DNA of 64,000 bases from Flavobacteriaceae bacterium (GTDB taxonomy: Bacteria; Bacteroidota; Bacteroidia; Flavobacteriales; Flavobacteriaceae): NCBI GenBank assembly GCA_003443635.1, contig CP031964.1, positions 310,001 to 374,000 of the forward strand, in the 5' to 3' direction. The notes beneath the pieces are model-generated. The model was not told the origin of the DNA. It did not search any database and saw nothing but the letters and a program-made list of their open reading frames with translations. Position numbers and translations under genes: made by a program. Position 1 is the first letter of the stretch, and each line of letters opens with the position of its first letter. Below, piece after piece: positions 35,358-44,917 of this stretch.

Positions 35358-36875
35358 TTAGTTTAATATACCCTTAGTAATTAGTTTATCTGCGATCTTC
35401 CTATCGTTAGATAATCTCGGAATCTTATTTTGACCTCCTAGCTTACCTATAGATTTCATATAATCTCTAAAGCCTTCTTTTTTAACGATTGTAATCTTTA
35501 ATGGTCGTAAAACCTTACCTTCAATCAAGTCAAAATAGTAGCTATTTTGTTTCTGAAGTGATGTATCTATTTTTAATTCTAATTCCGAAATATCAGCTAT
35601 TTCATTTTCAAATTCGATAAACCATTCGTGATATGGCAATCCTTCTTCTGGGTTTATCTTTGGAGCTACAGTAAACTCTGTTATTCTCATATCACTTCCT
35701 CTAGTTGCTTCTTCTAAAGCTTGTTCTACTTCTTTACCTATAACGTGCTCTCCAAAAGCAGAAATAAAATGTTTAATCCTGCCCGATACAATAACACGAT
35801 ATGGTTTTGTAGAAGTAAACTCTACAGTATCACCAATATTATATGCCCAAAGACCTGCATTAGTTGAAATGATCATTACATAATTTACACCTACTTTTAC
35901 ATCTTTGATGGTAATTCGTTTTGGATTTTCGTTAAAAAATTCATCAGCTTTAATAAACTCATAAAACATTCCTGAATTTAACTGTAATAACATTCCTCTT
36001 TCTTTCTGCTCGTCTTGAAAAGCAAAAAAACCTTCACTAGCTGGATACAATTCTATACTATCTACTTTTCGACCTATTAAATTCTCGAATTTAGCACGAT
36101 AAGGTTCGAAATTTACACCTCCAAAAATAAAAAGACTGAAGTTTTTAAAAATATCGCCAACTTTTTTATCTGTTTTTTGCTGTAATTTCTCAAAATACAT
36201 TTGTACCCAGGACGGAATACCACTAATGATAGACATATCTTCATTAAGTGTCTCTTCAACAATAGCATTGACTTTAGTTTCCCAATCTTCAATACAATTA
36301 GTCTCCCAACTTGGCATTCTGTTTTTTTGAAGATACTTAGGAACATAATGTGCTACAATTCCTGAAAGTCGACCTAGCTGTACACCATTACTTTCTTCTA
36401 GAATTGGACTTCCTTGTAAAAAGATCATTTTCCCATTTATAAAACTAGTATTTCCCGTTTTACTCACATAAAGTAAGATCGCATTTCTTGCTGCTTCAAC
36501 ATGACTAGGCATACTTTCTTTTGTAATAGGTATATATTTGGCGCCTGAAGTAGTTCCAGATGTTTTAGCAAAATAAATTGGTTTTCCTTGCCATAAAACA
36601 TCTTTTTCTCCTGCAACAATTCTATCTATGTAAGGGCGTAATGCCTCATAATCTCTAATTGGTACTCGTTTAACGAAATCTTCATGAGAATTTATACTTA
36701 TAAAATCATGATCTCTACCAAAATGTGTGTTTGTTGCTTCAGCAATTAGCTTTTTAAATACCTTATCTTGTGTTTTAATTGGAGAATTTGCCCATTTATT
36801 AATTTGCCGTTCTATACGTTTTGCAAAAGGTTTTGCCAGTAATGATTTTAAAGATGTTGTTTTTGATAGTTTCAT
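35358..36875 (-). CDS. GH3-family adenylate-forming protein
   Basis: A 505-residue member of the GH3 auxin-responsive protein family, ANL-type acyl-adenylate enzymes that join amino acids to carboxylic acids in plants. The ATP-binding motif KTSGTTSGAKYIPIT is at about residues 109-123, FIFGGVNFEPYR and ELYPASEGFFAFQ mark the acyl pocket, and NIGDTVEFT with GRIKHFISAFGEHV is the adenylate-binding hinge. These bacterial homologues are common in Flavobacteriia but their substrates are not established. It lies between the M23 peptidase and the nucleosidase-like gene, upstream of the polysaccharide operon. Confidence 0.85.
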   Translation of the reverse strand: MKLSKTTSLKSLLAKPFAKRIERQINKWANSPIKTQDKVFKKLIAEATNTHFGRDHDFISINSHEDFVKRVPIRDYEALRPYIDRIVAGEKDVLWQGKPIYFAKTSGTTSGAKYIPITKESMPSHVEAARNAILLYVSKTGNTSFINGKMIFLQGSPILEESNGVQLGRLSGIVAHYVPKYLQKNRMPSWETNCIEDWETKVNAIVEETLNEDMSIISGIPSWVQMYFEKLQQKTDKKVGDIFKNFSLFIFGGVNFEPYRAKFENLIGRKVDSIELYPASEGFFAFQDEQKERGMLLQLNSGMFYEFIKADEFFNENPKRITIKDVKVGVNYVMIISTNAGLWAYNIGDTVEFTSTKPYRVIVSGRIKHFISAFGEHVIGKEVEQALEEATRGSDMRITEFTVAPKINPEEGLPYHEWFIEFENEIADISELELKIDTSLQKQNSYYFDLIEGKVLRPLKITIVKKEGFRDYMKSIGKLGGQNKIPRLSNDRKIADKLITKGILN

Positions 36876-36934
36876 CTGGTAAATTTCATTTTTTTAGATG
36901 TTTTGTAATAAACGTTTCTCTTAGATGTTTTTGT

Positions 36935-37804
36935 TTATTCAAAATCAATAAAAGTCGTTGGATTAATTGGATATCCATTACTCCAAAGTTCAAAATGCAA
37001 ATGTGGCCCAGTTGTTAATTCTCCTGTATTTCCAGAAATTGCAATAACTTCTCCCGCTTTTACTAAATCGCCTTGTACTTTAGTAATTGATGCATTGTGT
37101 TTGTAAGCAGAGATTAATCCATCTCCATGATCTATTATTACAACATATCCTGTCTGTGTTGTCCATTCTGCCAATACAATAGTTCCATCTGCAGCTGCTT
37201 TTACTGGAGTATCTTTTGCCACTACAACATCTACAGCATAATGTTTTTCTTCAGCATTATAACGTTCACTTATGGTACCATTTACAGGAGGATATAATAC
37301 AAAGCTCACTTTAGACGTAGCAGATTCAAAAAGGTTATATTTATCTTCTTTGTCTACTTTCTCTCTCAATAACGAATCTTCTTTCGAAGGGTTTAAATTT
37401 ATCTTACTAGCATCAAGTTCTGCTGCATTTATAATAGAATCTTTATTAAACTCAACAGTTTTTACATCTCCTTTTAGTACACGGCTAATAGATTCAAAGT
37501 ATTTCTGATTTAAATTAATAACCCGTTGAAGTGAATCTGTTTTATAATTAAGCTCTGTTGCTCTCTTTTTTAATGCTGTTGAAGAATACCCTGGAATATA
37601 TTCTCTTAAAGGTGTAAATGCTATTAGTAAAGTTGTTAAAGCAACCAGTATAATTGATGATAGTGATACAATTACAAATACATTTAATCGTGTTAATTTA
37701 ATTGCAAATCGCTCTTCGAAAGTATCTTCATTAAGAATTACTAGCCTATACTTATGCAATAATTTTTTAGTGAACTTACTTTTGTCTTTTTTATTATTCG
37801 CCAT
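36935..37804 (-). CDS. Membrane-anchored M23 peptidase
   Basis: A LytM/M23 zinc endopeptidase that would cut peptidoglycan cross-bridges. One membrane helix lies at about residues 41-63 and a short coiled region follows. The peptidase domain holds EKHYAVDVV, with the metal His and Asp, and GPHLHFELW with the second HxH. The open frame extends to 37843, but the preferred start is the ATG at 37804 (MANNKKDKS) because a TAATTTTG promoter element lies just 9 bases upstream, inside the longer reading. It is divergent from tatA across a 118-base gap holding an inverted repeat. Confidence 0.88.
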   Translation of the reverse strand: MANNKKDKSKFTKKLLHKYRLVILNEDTFEERFAIKLTRLNVFVIVSLSSIILVALTTLLIAFTPLREYIPGYSSTALKKRATELNYKTDSLQRVINLNQKYFESISRVLKGDVKTVEFNKDSIINAAELDASKINLNPSKEDSLLREKVDKEDKYNLFESATSKVSFVLYPPVNGTISERYNAEEKHYAVDVVVAKDTPVKAAADGTIVLAEWTTQTGYVVIIDHGDGLISAYKHNASITKVQGDLVKAGEVIAISGNTGELTTGPHLHFELWSNGYPINPTTFIDFE

Positions 37805-37812
37805 TATTGCCA

Positions 37813-37820
37813 CAAAATTA
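37813..37820 (-). promoter_or_regulatory. Candidate promoter of the M23 peptidase gene
   Basis: TAATTTTG on the minus strand fits TAnnTTTG. It ends 9 bases before the preferred ATG at 37804, so the leader is very short. It lies inside the longer reading and so supports the shorter start. Confidence 0.4.
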
Positions 37821-37830
37821 AATAAAATAA

Positions 37831-37857
37831 TAGCATTAAGCATTTTGCTTAATGCTA
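37831..37857. promoter_or_regulatory. Perfect 11-bp inverted repeat in the divergent tatA/M23 promoter gap
   Basis: TAGCATTAAGC, a 5-base loop, then GCTTAATGCTA: an exact palindrome. It lies 11 bases upstream of the M23 -7 element and 38 bases before the tatA one, so it could bind a regulator of both genes or form a hairpin in readthrough RNA. No T-run follows on the tatA strand. Confidence 0.5.
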
Positions 37858-37895
37858 AAGTTTGTTGTTAAACGGTTTTTTTAAAGTTTAATTAT

Positions 37896-37903
37896 TAACT
37901 TTG
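37896..37903 (+). promoter_or_regulatory. Candidate tatA -7 promoter element
   Basis: TAACTTTG, an exact match to TAnnTTTG, followed by CAG and then the tatA ATG 19 bases further on. Confidence 0.55.
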
Positions 37904-37922
37904 CAGTCTAAAATTAGAGATT

Positions 37923-38099
37923 ATGGGTTTACATTTTTTAGCAATCGGACCACCGCAAATTATATTGATAGTCATTGTTGTACTATTATTATTTGGCGGA
38001 AAGAAAATTCCAGAACTAATGAGAGGTCTTGGTAATGGAATAAAAGAATTTAAAGATGCCAGTAAAGAAGATAAAAAAGCAGAAGATAAAAAAGAGTAA
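37923..38099 (+). CDS. tatA: Twin-arginine translocase subunit TatA
   Basis: A 58-residue TatA/E protein, part of the pore of the Tat system that exports folded proteins. [16 protein letters not shown] gives the short periplasmic N-terminus and membrane helix (residues 9-24), [17 protein letters not shown] carries the F-G hinge and amphipathic helix, and the tail is rich in Lys/Glu/Asp. The ATG at 37923 follows a TAnnTTTG promoter closely, and a strong hairpin follows the stop. It stands alone; tatC is not in the window. Confidence 0.92.
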   Translation: MGLHFLAIGPPQIILIVIVVLLLFGGKKIPELMRGLGNGIKEFKDASKEDKKAEDKKE

Positions 38100-38116
38100 T
38101 CTGATAAATATTCTTT

Positions 38117-38150
38117 AAAAAAGCCAGTACTATATAGTACTGGCTTTTTT
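38117..38150. terminator. Bidirectional terminator between tatA and the TonB receptor gene
   Basis: An 11-bp perfect stem, GCCAGTACTAT with its complement and no unpaired loop bases in the DNA palindrome, is flanked by A6 and T6. It can therefore end transcripts arriving from either side. Confidence 0.85.
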
Positions 38151-38199
38151 ATTTTACTAATTTTTATTTCAACATCAAAGTGTAAAATCTTCTACTATT

Positions 38200-40530
38200 T
38201 TAGAAAGTAACAGAAAGTTTTAATCTTGCCGAAAAAGGCGTTCCTGGTGTAAATGTAATTTCTTCTACAGGAGCTGCTTCATTAAACAATCTTGTTTCTG
38301 AAGCAAATTGTGTTTCATTCCATTCAGTATCAAATAAGTTTTCAATAATTAATCCTATAGACCAATTTTTAGCAAAATTATAATTGGCATTCAAATCTGT
38401 TACGAAATACCCTTCTGCTTCAATAGAATTATCCTCATTTGCTGGTCTATCGTCTATAAGACGGTAATTTATTCCTCCAGAAAACTTCCCAAGATTTTGA
38501 ACAGATATTCCTCCAGATGACGTTAAATCTGGAGCTAATGGAATAAAATCTTGCCCATCCGGTTCATCAATACTTCTAGCTAGTGTATAATTAATATCAA
38601 AATTCGCATATAACCAGTTGTTAAATTGATAACGTGCTCCAAACTCTGCACCAAAACGTTGTGATCGTCCACTTGGCTCTACAACAGATTCATCTCCTAC
38701 AAATACAAATTCTTGTTGTAAAGAAAGGCTCCATATAGTCGCGTTTAAAACAAGCTTATCTACTGGTTTAAAAATCGTTCCTATATCTACACCAAAAGCA
38801 GACGGCAATGTATCTAAGTTTTCGCTATTTTGGTTATTTTGAATATTTTCAGCTAATAAACCTTCTGGGTTTGTAACCACTCTACTATCGTTAGAGTGAA
38901 ATCCAAAACCAGCTTTAAGGAACAATTGGAAATTATTATTAGGGGTAAATGTCGTATTAAACTTTGGACTGACGATTGCATCATCTACTTGTCTACTATC
39001 AAAAACATTGTCACCAGCAGGATCTGTTCTAAGACCAGCAATAAAATTATCGTACCCAAACTTAAAATAATCAACCCTTAAACCAGGATTAAAACTCCAG
39101 TTTCCTAATTTATAAGTCGCATCTGCAAACGAATAAATATTAGTTTCATCTACATCACCAAATGCTAGTCTAGATAAGGTTTCTCTTCGGTTACGTGTTC
39201 GTGATAATTCGACATCATTAACATCATCATAACGGAACCCTATTCCTGCTTTAAATCGCAACCTATTATTCTTATTTGCTAAATCAAAAGTACGTTTGTA
39301 CACGGTTTCTACTCCTATAATAGTTCGTTGTTCTCTTTGACGTATTTGATCTCCATTTACAGGATCATTTAGAAAAAAAGTAAAGTTTGAATACAATTCA
39401 AAATCATAAAGAGATATAAAGGCTTTAGATTTTAACTCTTCGTGTTCGCTTAATTGTTTTCTATGATTTGCCCATATATTATTGCGTCCTGTAATACCAC
39501 CTTCAGTATCATCTATAGCTCCAAAACGCCCTATTAAGCCTTGGCCGACTGCTCGTTGAGGGATTTGTCCTGAAGCATTCCATCGACTTTGAAAATGAGA
39601 TAAGGAAAGGGTAAACTCTTGATCATCATAATTATTATAATTATAACGCCCTAAAACATTAAATCTATTAAAATCTTGAGGAGATTCAAACACACCATCT
39701 GTTAGTAACAATTCTGAAGCTATATAAGCATTACTATAATCACTCTCCAAAAGTTTAAATAACCCAACTGAACGAACTGTGTTAAATTGACCCACTTCTA
39801 AAGATAACAGGTTTTTATCTATGGTTTTTTTTGTTTGTAAGCTTACAAAACCTGCAGTATTAAAGTTTCCTTTATCAGCATAATAAGGCCCTTTCCCAAA
39901 ATCTAAATTATTTATCGTTTCTGGAATAACAAAATGAAGATCTGAATATCCTTGGCCGTGAGCATGAGATGGTAAATTAACTGGCAATCCATCTACCTCT
40001 ATAGCAACATCAGTACCGTGGTCTACGTCAAATCCTCTTAAAAAAAGTTGCTCAGCTTTACCACCTCCTGCATGTTGTCCAATAATTAACCCTGGAACTT
40101 TACGAAGAATTTCTTGAGAGGATTTAACTGGACTGTTTTTAATATCTATATTAACCAAGGTGGTTAAAGCATTTTCTCTTTCTCTAGATACAAGAACAAC
40201 TTGATCTAATGATAAAGCTATATCTTTAAGAACTATATCTAGTGCTTTATCCAACTCGTTCTGAGTTATGGTTATTTGTTTCTTTTCATAACCAAGTCCG
40301 AAAAAGCTAATCACATCTCCAACAGAAATGTCATCTAATTTATAATACCCTGACACATCAGAATATGAAAATGCTCCAGAAGTTTCATTATATATACTGA
40401 TTCCTTCAATAGGTAAATTTGTTTTTCTGTTTTTTACCGTACCATTTATTTGGTGTAGGTTATTGTTTATTGCATATATATTTATAATACTCATTGCTAT
40501 GAGTATAAAAAAAAGTGTTTTCTTTAACAT
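38200..40530 (-). CDS. TonB-dependent outer-membrane receptor
   Basis: An outer-membrane receptor of 776 residues. A signal peptide (about residues 1-22) precedes a carboxypeptidase-regulatory-like beta-sandwich (about 28-105, QINGTVKN to the GYEKK region), then a plug domain (about 115-230, with VPGLIIGQHAG and LFLRGFDVDHGTDVAI) and a barrel ending in the terminal aromatic LSVTF. There is no SusD partner, so glycan uptake of the SusCD kind is unlikely; the ligand is unknown. The plug wording (QLFLRGFD.DHGTD) recalls receptors for metal or small-molecule uptake, but I cannot name the ligand. Confidence 0.88.
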   Translation of the reverse strand: MLKKTLFFILIAMSIINIYAINNNLHQINGTVKNRKTNLPIEGISIYNETSGAFSYSDVSGYYKLDDISVGDVISFFGLGYEKKQITITQNELDKALDIVLKDIALSLDQVVLVSRERENALTTLVNIDIKNSPVKSSQEILRKVPGLIIGQHAGGGKAEQLFLRGFDVDHGTDVAIEVDGLPVNLPSHAHGQGYSDLHFVIPETINNLDFGKGPYYADKGNFNTAGFVSLQTKKTIDKNLLSLEVGQFNTVRSVGLFKLLESDYSNAYIASELLLTDGVFESPQDFNRFNVLGRYNYNNYDDQEFTLSLSHFQSRWNASGQIPQRAVGQGLIGRFGAIDDTEGGITGRNNIWANHRKQLSEHEELKSKAFISLYDFELYSNFTFFLNDPVNGDQIRQREQRTIIGVETVYKRTFDLANKNNRLRFKAGIGFRYDDVNDVELSRTRNRRETLSRLAFGDVDETNIYSFADATYKLGNWSFNPGLRVDYFKFGYDNFIAGLRTDPAGDNVFDSRQVDDAIVSPKFNTTFTPNNNFQLFLKAGFGFHSNDSRVVTNPEGLLAENIQNNQNSENLDTLPSAFGVDIGTIFKPVDKLVLNATIWSLSLQQEFVFVGDESVVEPSGRSQRFGAEFGARYQFNNWLYANFDINYTLARSIDEPDGQDFIPLAPDLTSSGGISVQNLGKFSGGINYRLIDDRPANEDNSIEAEGYFVTDLNANYNFAKNWSIGLIIENLFDTEWNETQFASETRLFNEAAPVEEITFTPGTPFSARLKLSVTF

Positions 40531-41092
40531 AATATAAGATAAGGCTCAATTATTACTATATACTTCATTATAAATGATTTTATGCTCTTTCTTCTTTACA
40601 TTCTCTATTTATACGTATTATTTAATTATAGGGTTTCAATTTCTTAAAATTTTATTTTAATATTATTTCATTTAATAATATACTTTTCAATATGGATAAT
40701 TGTTAAATAGTTAAACAAATATATAATCGAAAAATCTATGCCTAAAATATTCTTTAACCTCGAAGTAATAGAAATAGGAAATAATAAATTTCCTCTTATC
40801 CGAAGAAAACTCTATTGCAAATGACTTAGAGTTCGTAGAAAATTTATTTAAGTAAGTGAATCCTAACAAATCCTTTACTTATCCATTTTTAAGCTAGAAG
40901 GCAAGCAACTCTATGGTAAAGAAATATATAAGTAAAGTTAACTGTGATAAAATACATAAGGTTTTATTTATGCTCAATAAAGATTTTTATAACTATGTGC
41001 TCATTGCACTATTAACTATGAGTTTTGGCAAAGTTAAGTTATCGAGCTGCTACTAGAAATTCTATAGGATCTTTACAAAATGAATAAATAAA
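40531..41092. other. 562-base gap with no supported gene
   Basis: This AT-rich gap upstream of the TonB receptor gene holds only short frames. The longest that looks at all like a gene is 40913-41056 on the plus strand (47 residues), without a recognisable motif. A short inverted repeat, AACTCTA/TAGAGTT at 40808-40833, is present. It may be an untranslated leader, a small RNA or a decayed gene; I see no evidence for any of these. Confidence 0.5.
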
Positions 41093-42070
41093 TCATTTAA
41101 TCTTTATTGATTTTATAATAGATTCCAGTTCGAATACATAGTTTCTTTTGCTCACTGATGGCGCAAAAGCAAACCCTTCTACAATTAAAATTCTTTTATT
41201 TATATCATCTTCCACTACGTAATTTATAAATGGGCCAGACATAAATTGATTTTTTACAATCCATGTACTCTTTGTTACAGTTGTAGGTTTATTATCTAAA
41301 ATCGTTTTTTCTATAGATGGCCAATAAGCTTGATCTGTTATCATAAATGTACCTTCAGAAGGGCCAGGAATATGAGTTTGCCCAATAGAATCTCTCATTC
41401 TTATAATATCATCTAATGCAGTTTCTCCTTTAGAAATATAATCTAACGGCATTTCATAAATCATTAAATTTAATGTTCCTGTTTCTATATCTCTACGCAT
41501 CCAGAAAAAATTGTCTTCCTCTTTCGCGACTCTATAAGCAGATGGAAAATTAATCGTTACCCCTAATTTATCTTCAATATTATTGTTTTTATTAAGGGAT
41601 TTAGAAATACGGCGTTGTTTTTCTTTAATTTCTTCATTCTTAAACGCTGAAATTATTTTTTCTTGATTCTCTAATAACTGATCGACAATCTCTTTATTAG
41701 TATTACCACTAACCACTACCATTTTTTGTGGTCTAGCATAGGCATTTTCAAAAAATTTAGTATCAGCTTCTTTACCTTTCTCTATTTTTAAAACTATCCT
41801 GTTTTTTCTAGCAAAATCTGTAAAAACTACAGGTGGTAATTGTTTCATCGTAAATGATGGCTCATCTTGAGGTAACCCATAAACAGAAACGCCTATCGAA
41901 TCTCTAATAGTTTTTCCTATACTTCCTTCCCATAAATCATTATCTATAACTACAGATAAACTATTTATATTCCCAGATGAATTAGATACAATACGCTGAC
42001 TTTTAGAACCGTCACTCCCACAAGAGATAAGTAATGGTAAACTTATTAGTAATAGTAATATTTTCTTCAT
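41093..42070 (-). CDS. DUF4837 family lipoprotein
   Basis: A 325-residue predicted lipoprotein with the signal and lipobox MKKILLLLISLPLLISCGSD (Cys17). I recognise it as the DUF4837 type because it lies next to a LysM lytic transglycosylase in Flavobacteriaceae and has the phrases IDNDLWEGSIGKTIRDS and LGVTINFPSAYRVAKEEDNFFW (split here only for length). Its function is not known. The mature part looks like two alpha/beta repeats. It follows the transglycosylase gene by 11 bases and is probably cotranscribed with it, suggesting a cell-envelope role. Confidence 0.8.
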   Translation of the reverse strand: MKKILLLLISLPLLISCGSDGSKSQRIVSNSSGNINSLSVVIDNDLWEGSIGKTIRDSIGVSVYGLPQDEPSFTMKQLPPVVFTDFARKNRIVLKIEKGKEADTKFFENAYARPQKMVVVSGNTNKEIVDQLLENQEKIISAFKNEEIKEKQRRISKSLNKNNNIEDKLGVTINFPSAYRVAKEEDNFFWMRRDIETGTLNLMIYEMPLDYISKGETALDDIIRMRDSIGQTHIPGPSEGTFMITDQAYWPSIEKTILDNKPTTVTKSTWIVKNQFMSGPFINYVVEDDINKRILIVEGFAFAPSVSKRNYVFELESIIKSIKIK

Positions 42071-42081
42071 TTTTAATCTAA

Positions 42082-43632
42082 TTATTTTTTAGAAACAACT
42101 AACGTTGTACCTTCATTTAAGTTTGTACCACTAATATCGTTCCAATCTTTAATATTTTGAACAGAAACTCCAGGAAATTTTTGAGCAATGCTCCATAATG
42201 AATCGCCTTTTTTTACTGTATAGGTTTTCCCATTGGTTGTTTTTGAAGTAGAATTTGATTTTATAGTACTCGTTTTTGTATTAGTAACAGGTTTTCTTGG
42301 AAAAATAGTTAATCGCTGCCCTATACGTAAGTTATTATTTCTTAATCCATTCCATTGCTTTATTTGACTTACTCTTACACCATAGCGTCTTGCAATTTTA
42401 CCAAGATAATCTCCCGAACGTACTCTATACCTAATTCTGGATTCTGCTTTTGTAAATTGTGGTAACGGTTTTTCTCGTTTTTCAATCTCAGCTTTAGCAA
42501 AAGCGTATATTTTCTGTTCGTTATTTACAAATTCACCAACTTTTTCTAAAGGCAATCGTAAAACATAGTCTTCATCTTTTATAAATGGAATGATATCTAA
42601 CTTATAAGATGGGTTTAAAAACTGGAGTTCTTCAATAGGAACATCTATCAATTCTGAAATTTGATCTAACGTAATTAATTGTTTTACACGAATTGTATCG
42701 GTTTCGACATAAGTGATTTCAGGAATATCCGCTTTTAAACCATGTTCTTCAGCATATTCAAAAATATACATCGTTGCTAAAAATGCTGGTAGATATCCAG
42801 CTGTTTCACGTGGAAGATTAGGTCGAATATTCCAATAATTCTGATATCCTCCAGAACGCCTAATCGCTTTAGTTACATTCCCTGGCCCTGAATTATAAGC
42901 CGCTAATGCTAAATCCCAATCTCCAAAAATTTTATATAAACTCGCTAAATATTTACACGCAGCTTCTGTGGACATTATGGGATCACTTCGTTCATCAACA
43001 TAACTGCTGACATCTAACCCAAACTGTTTTCCTGTTGTGTACATAAATTGCCACAATCCTGTGGCACCAACTCTTGATCTTGCTCTTGGTTTTAATGCAG
43101 ATTCTACAATAGCTAAATATTTAATTTCTAAAGGGATATTATAATTATCAAGTTCTTTTTCAAACATTGGAAAATAAAACTTACTTAATGACATCAAGCG
43201 CTCTAAATGTTTTTTTCTGTTTTTTAAATAACTTTTTATAACACTCTCTAGAGATGGATTATATTCAATATTAAAAGGAGTTCTGGCATTTAATTCTTTT
43301 AATCTAGATTTTAAAGTATCTGTATGCAATTCTGGATAATAAATTGAGTCGTATTCTAACTCACGAACAGATTTATATATAGTATCATAGAGTGAGGAAT
43401 TATAAAGTTCATTACGCCATTTCTCATCTATCTCTTTAGCAAATAAATTATCTTTTAAAACTCTATTTGATAATGAATCTTCAACAGGTTTTAAATTAGC
43501 ATCAACAGTTAATTTTCCATCAATAACGGTATCTTTAACAATCTGATTTTGAGATACAATTGAATCTTTAGTTTGAGAAATTCCCACCCAAAAATTCAAC
43601 ATAAAAATTATTAAACACAATCGAAATATCAT
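42082..43632 (-). CDS. mltD: LysM-containing lytic transglycosylase (MltD-like)
   Basis: A peptidoglycan lytic transglycosylase of 516 residues. After a signal peptide, the SLT domain (about residues 150-290) contains ESALKPRARSRVGATGLWQFM, with the catalytic Glu in ESALKP, and the AAYNSGPGNV segment typical of family GH23. Two LysM repeats follow (about 403-446 and 470-514) with GDYLGKIARRYGV and GDSLWSIAQKFPG. It sits 11 bases before the DUF4837 gene and 79 bases after pgk. Export and cell-wall binding through LysM are expected. Confidence 0.92.
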   Translation of the reverse strand: MIFRLCLIIFMLNFWVGISQTKDSIVSQNQIVKDTVIDGKLTVDANLKPVEDSLSNRVLKDNLFAKEIDEKWRNELYNSSLYDTIYKSVRELEYDSIYYPELHTDTLKSRLKELNARTPFNIEYNPSLESVIKSYLKNRKKHLERLMSLSKFYFPMFEKELDNYNIPLEIKYLAIVESALKPRARSRVGATGLWQFMYTTGKQFGLDVSSYVDERSDPIMSTEAACKYLASLYKIFGDWDLALAAYNSGPGNVTKAIRRSGGYQNYWNIRPNLPRETAGYLPAFLATMYIFEYAEEHGLKADIPEITYVETDTIRVKQLITLDQISELIDVPIEELQFLNPSYKLDIIPFIKDEDYVLRLPLEKVGEFVNNEQKIYAFAKAEIEKREKPLPQFTKAESRIRYRVRSGDYLGKIARRYGVRVSQIKQWNGLRNNNLRIGQRLTIFPRKPVTNTKTSTIKSNSTSKTTNGKTYTVKKGDSLWSIAQKFPGVSVQNIKDWNDISGTNLNEGTTLVVSKK

Positions 43633-43711
43633 AGACTATAGATATTAGTATTGAACGATATTAGTGCTAAAATCGTATTTTTTAAACAGAATATAAAATA
43701 TAATGTAATTC

Positions 43712-44899
43712 TTATCTTAAAATAGCTGCTATTCCAGGAAGCGTTTTTCCTTCCAAACTTTCTAACATTGCACCACCTCCTGTACTCACATAGCTTACTT
43801 TATTTTCAAATCCAAATTGTTTTACTGCTGCTACAGAATCTCCTCCACCTACAAGAGAAAAAGCTCCTAATTTAGTCGCCTTTGCAATTTCATTGCCTAA
43901 TGCAATTGTTCCTTTTGCAAAATTTTCCATTTCAAAAACTCCCAAAGGTCCATTCCATAAAATAGTTTTAGAGTTTGCAATAATATTTGCAAAATTAGCC
44001 TGTGTATTTATACCAACATCTAAGCCCATCCAGCCATCAGGAATTTCATTAACAGGAGTTGTTTTAATTTCTGCATCATTACTAAAAGCATTTGCAACGA
44101 TAGCATCAACAGGTAAATGTATTTGTACATTTTTCTGTTTTGCTTTATCTATAATTTCTAAAGCCAAATCTAACTTATCATCTTCAACCAATGAATTTCC
44201 TATTTGCCCTCCTTTTGCTTTTATAAAAGTAAATGTCATACCTCCTCCTATAATGAGGTGATCTATTTTATCTAAAATATTATCGATAATGGTTATTTTT
44301 GAAGACACTTTTGCTCCGCCTAAAATAGCTGTAATAGGTTTCTCTCCTGTTTCCATTACTTTTTTAATGCTTTCAATTTCCTTAGATAAGAGTGCTCCAA
44401 AACATTTTTGTTCTGGAAAGAATTGTGCTACTATTGTTGTAGAAGCATGAGCACGGTGCGCAGTTCCAAAAGCATCATTTACATAAACATCCCCTAACTT
44501 TGATAATGCTTCAGCAAATTGTAAATCACCTTTTTTTTCTTCTTCATGAAAGCGTAGGTTTTCTAATAATAAAACTTGACCTGGTTCTAATCCTGCTGTC
44601 GCTTGATTAGCTTCTTCTCCTATACAATTCGAAACAAAATTCACCTCTACACCTAAAACTTCTTCAACTTTATTTACAATGTGGCGTAATGAAAACTCAT
44701 CCTGAACCCCCTTAGGCCTCCCTAAATGAGACATTAAAACACAGCTTCCTCCATCTTCTAGAATTTTAATAATTGTAGGCTTTGCTGCTAATATTCGTGT
44801 AGCATCTGCAACCTCAAAATTAGCATTTAAAGGCACATTAAAATCAACTCTAACAAGCGCTTTTTTATTATTAAAATTATAATCATTAAGTGTTTTCAT
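43712..44899 (-). CDS. pgk: Phosphoglycerate kinase
   Basis: Glycolytic enzyme transferring phosphate from 1,3-bisphosphoglycerate to [13 protein letters not shown] at the N-terminus binds substrate, MSHLGRPKG and [13 protein letters not shown] follow, and GGAKVSSKI with [13 protein letters not shown] are the nucleotide-binding parts. It has 395 residues, normal for the family. It lies 18 bases after the DUF2652 gene, so the two may share a transcript, although their functions are not clearly related. Confidence 0.97.
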   Translation of the reverse strand: MKTLNDYNFNNKKALVRVDFNVPLNANFEVADATRILAAKPTIIKILEDGGSCVLMSHLGRPKGVQDEFSLRHIVNKVEEVLGVEVNFVSNCIGEEANQATAGLEPGQVLLLENLRFHEEEKKGDLQFAEALSKLGDVYVNDAFGTAHRAHASTTIVAQFFPEQKCFGALLSKEIESIKKVMETGEKPITAILGGAKVSSKITIIDNILDKIDHLIIGGGMTFTFIKAKGGQIGNSLVEDDKLDLALEIIDKAKQKNVQIHLPVDAIVANAFSNDAEIKTTPVNEIPDGWMGLDVGINTQANFANIIANSKTILWNGPLGVFEMENFAKGTIALGNEIAKATKLGAFSLVGGGDSVAAVKQFGFENKVSYVSTGGGAMLESLEGKTLPGIAAILR

Positions 44900-44917
44900 C
44901 TATTTATATTCTTATTT

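Noticed and set aside
40913..41056. 47-residue plus-strand frame in the gap upstream of the TonB receptor
   Set aside because: No recognisable motif, no promoter element, very AT-rich setting. Kept only as a note on the gap.
43893..44261. A 122-residue plus-strand frame opposite pgk
   Set aside because: pgk is full length and conserved on the minus strand; the antisense peptide shows no family features.
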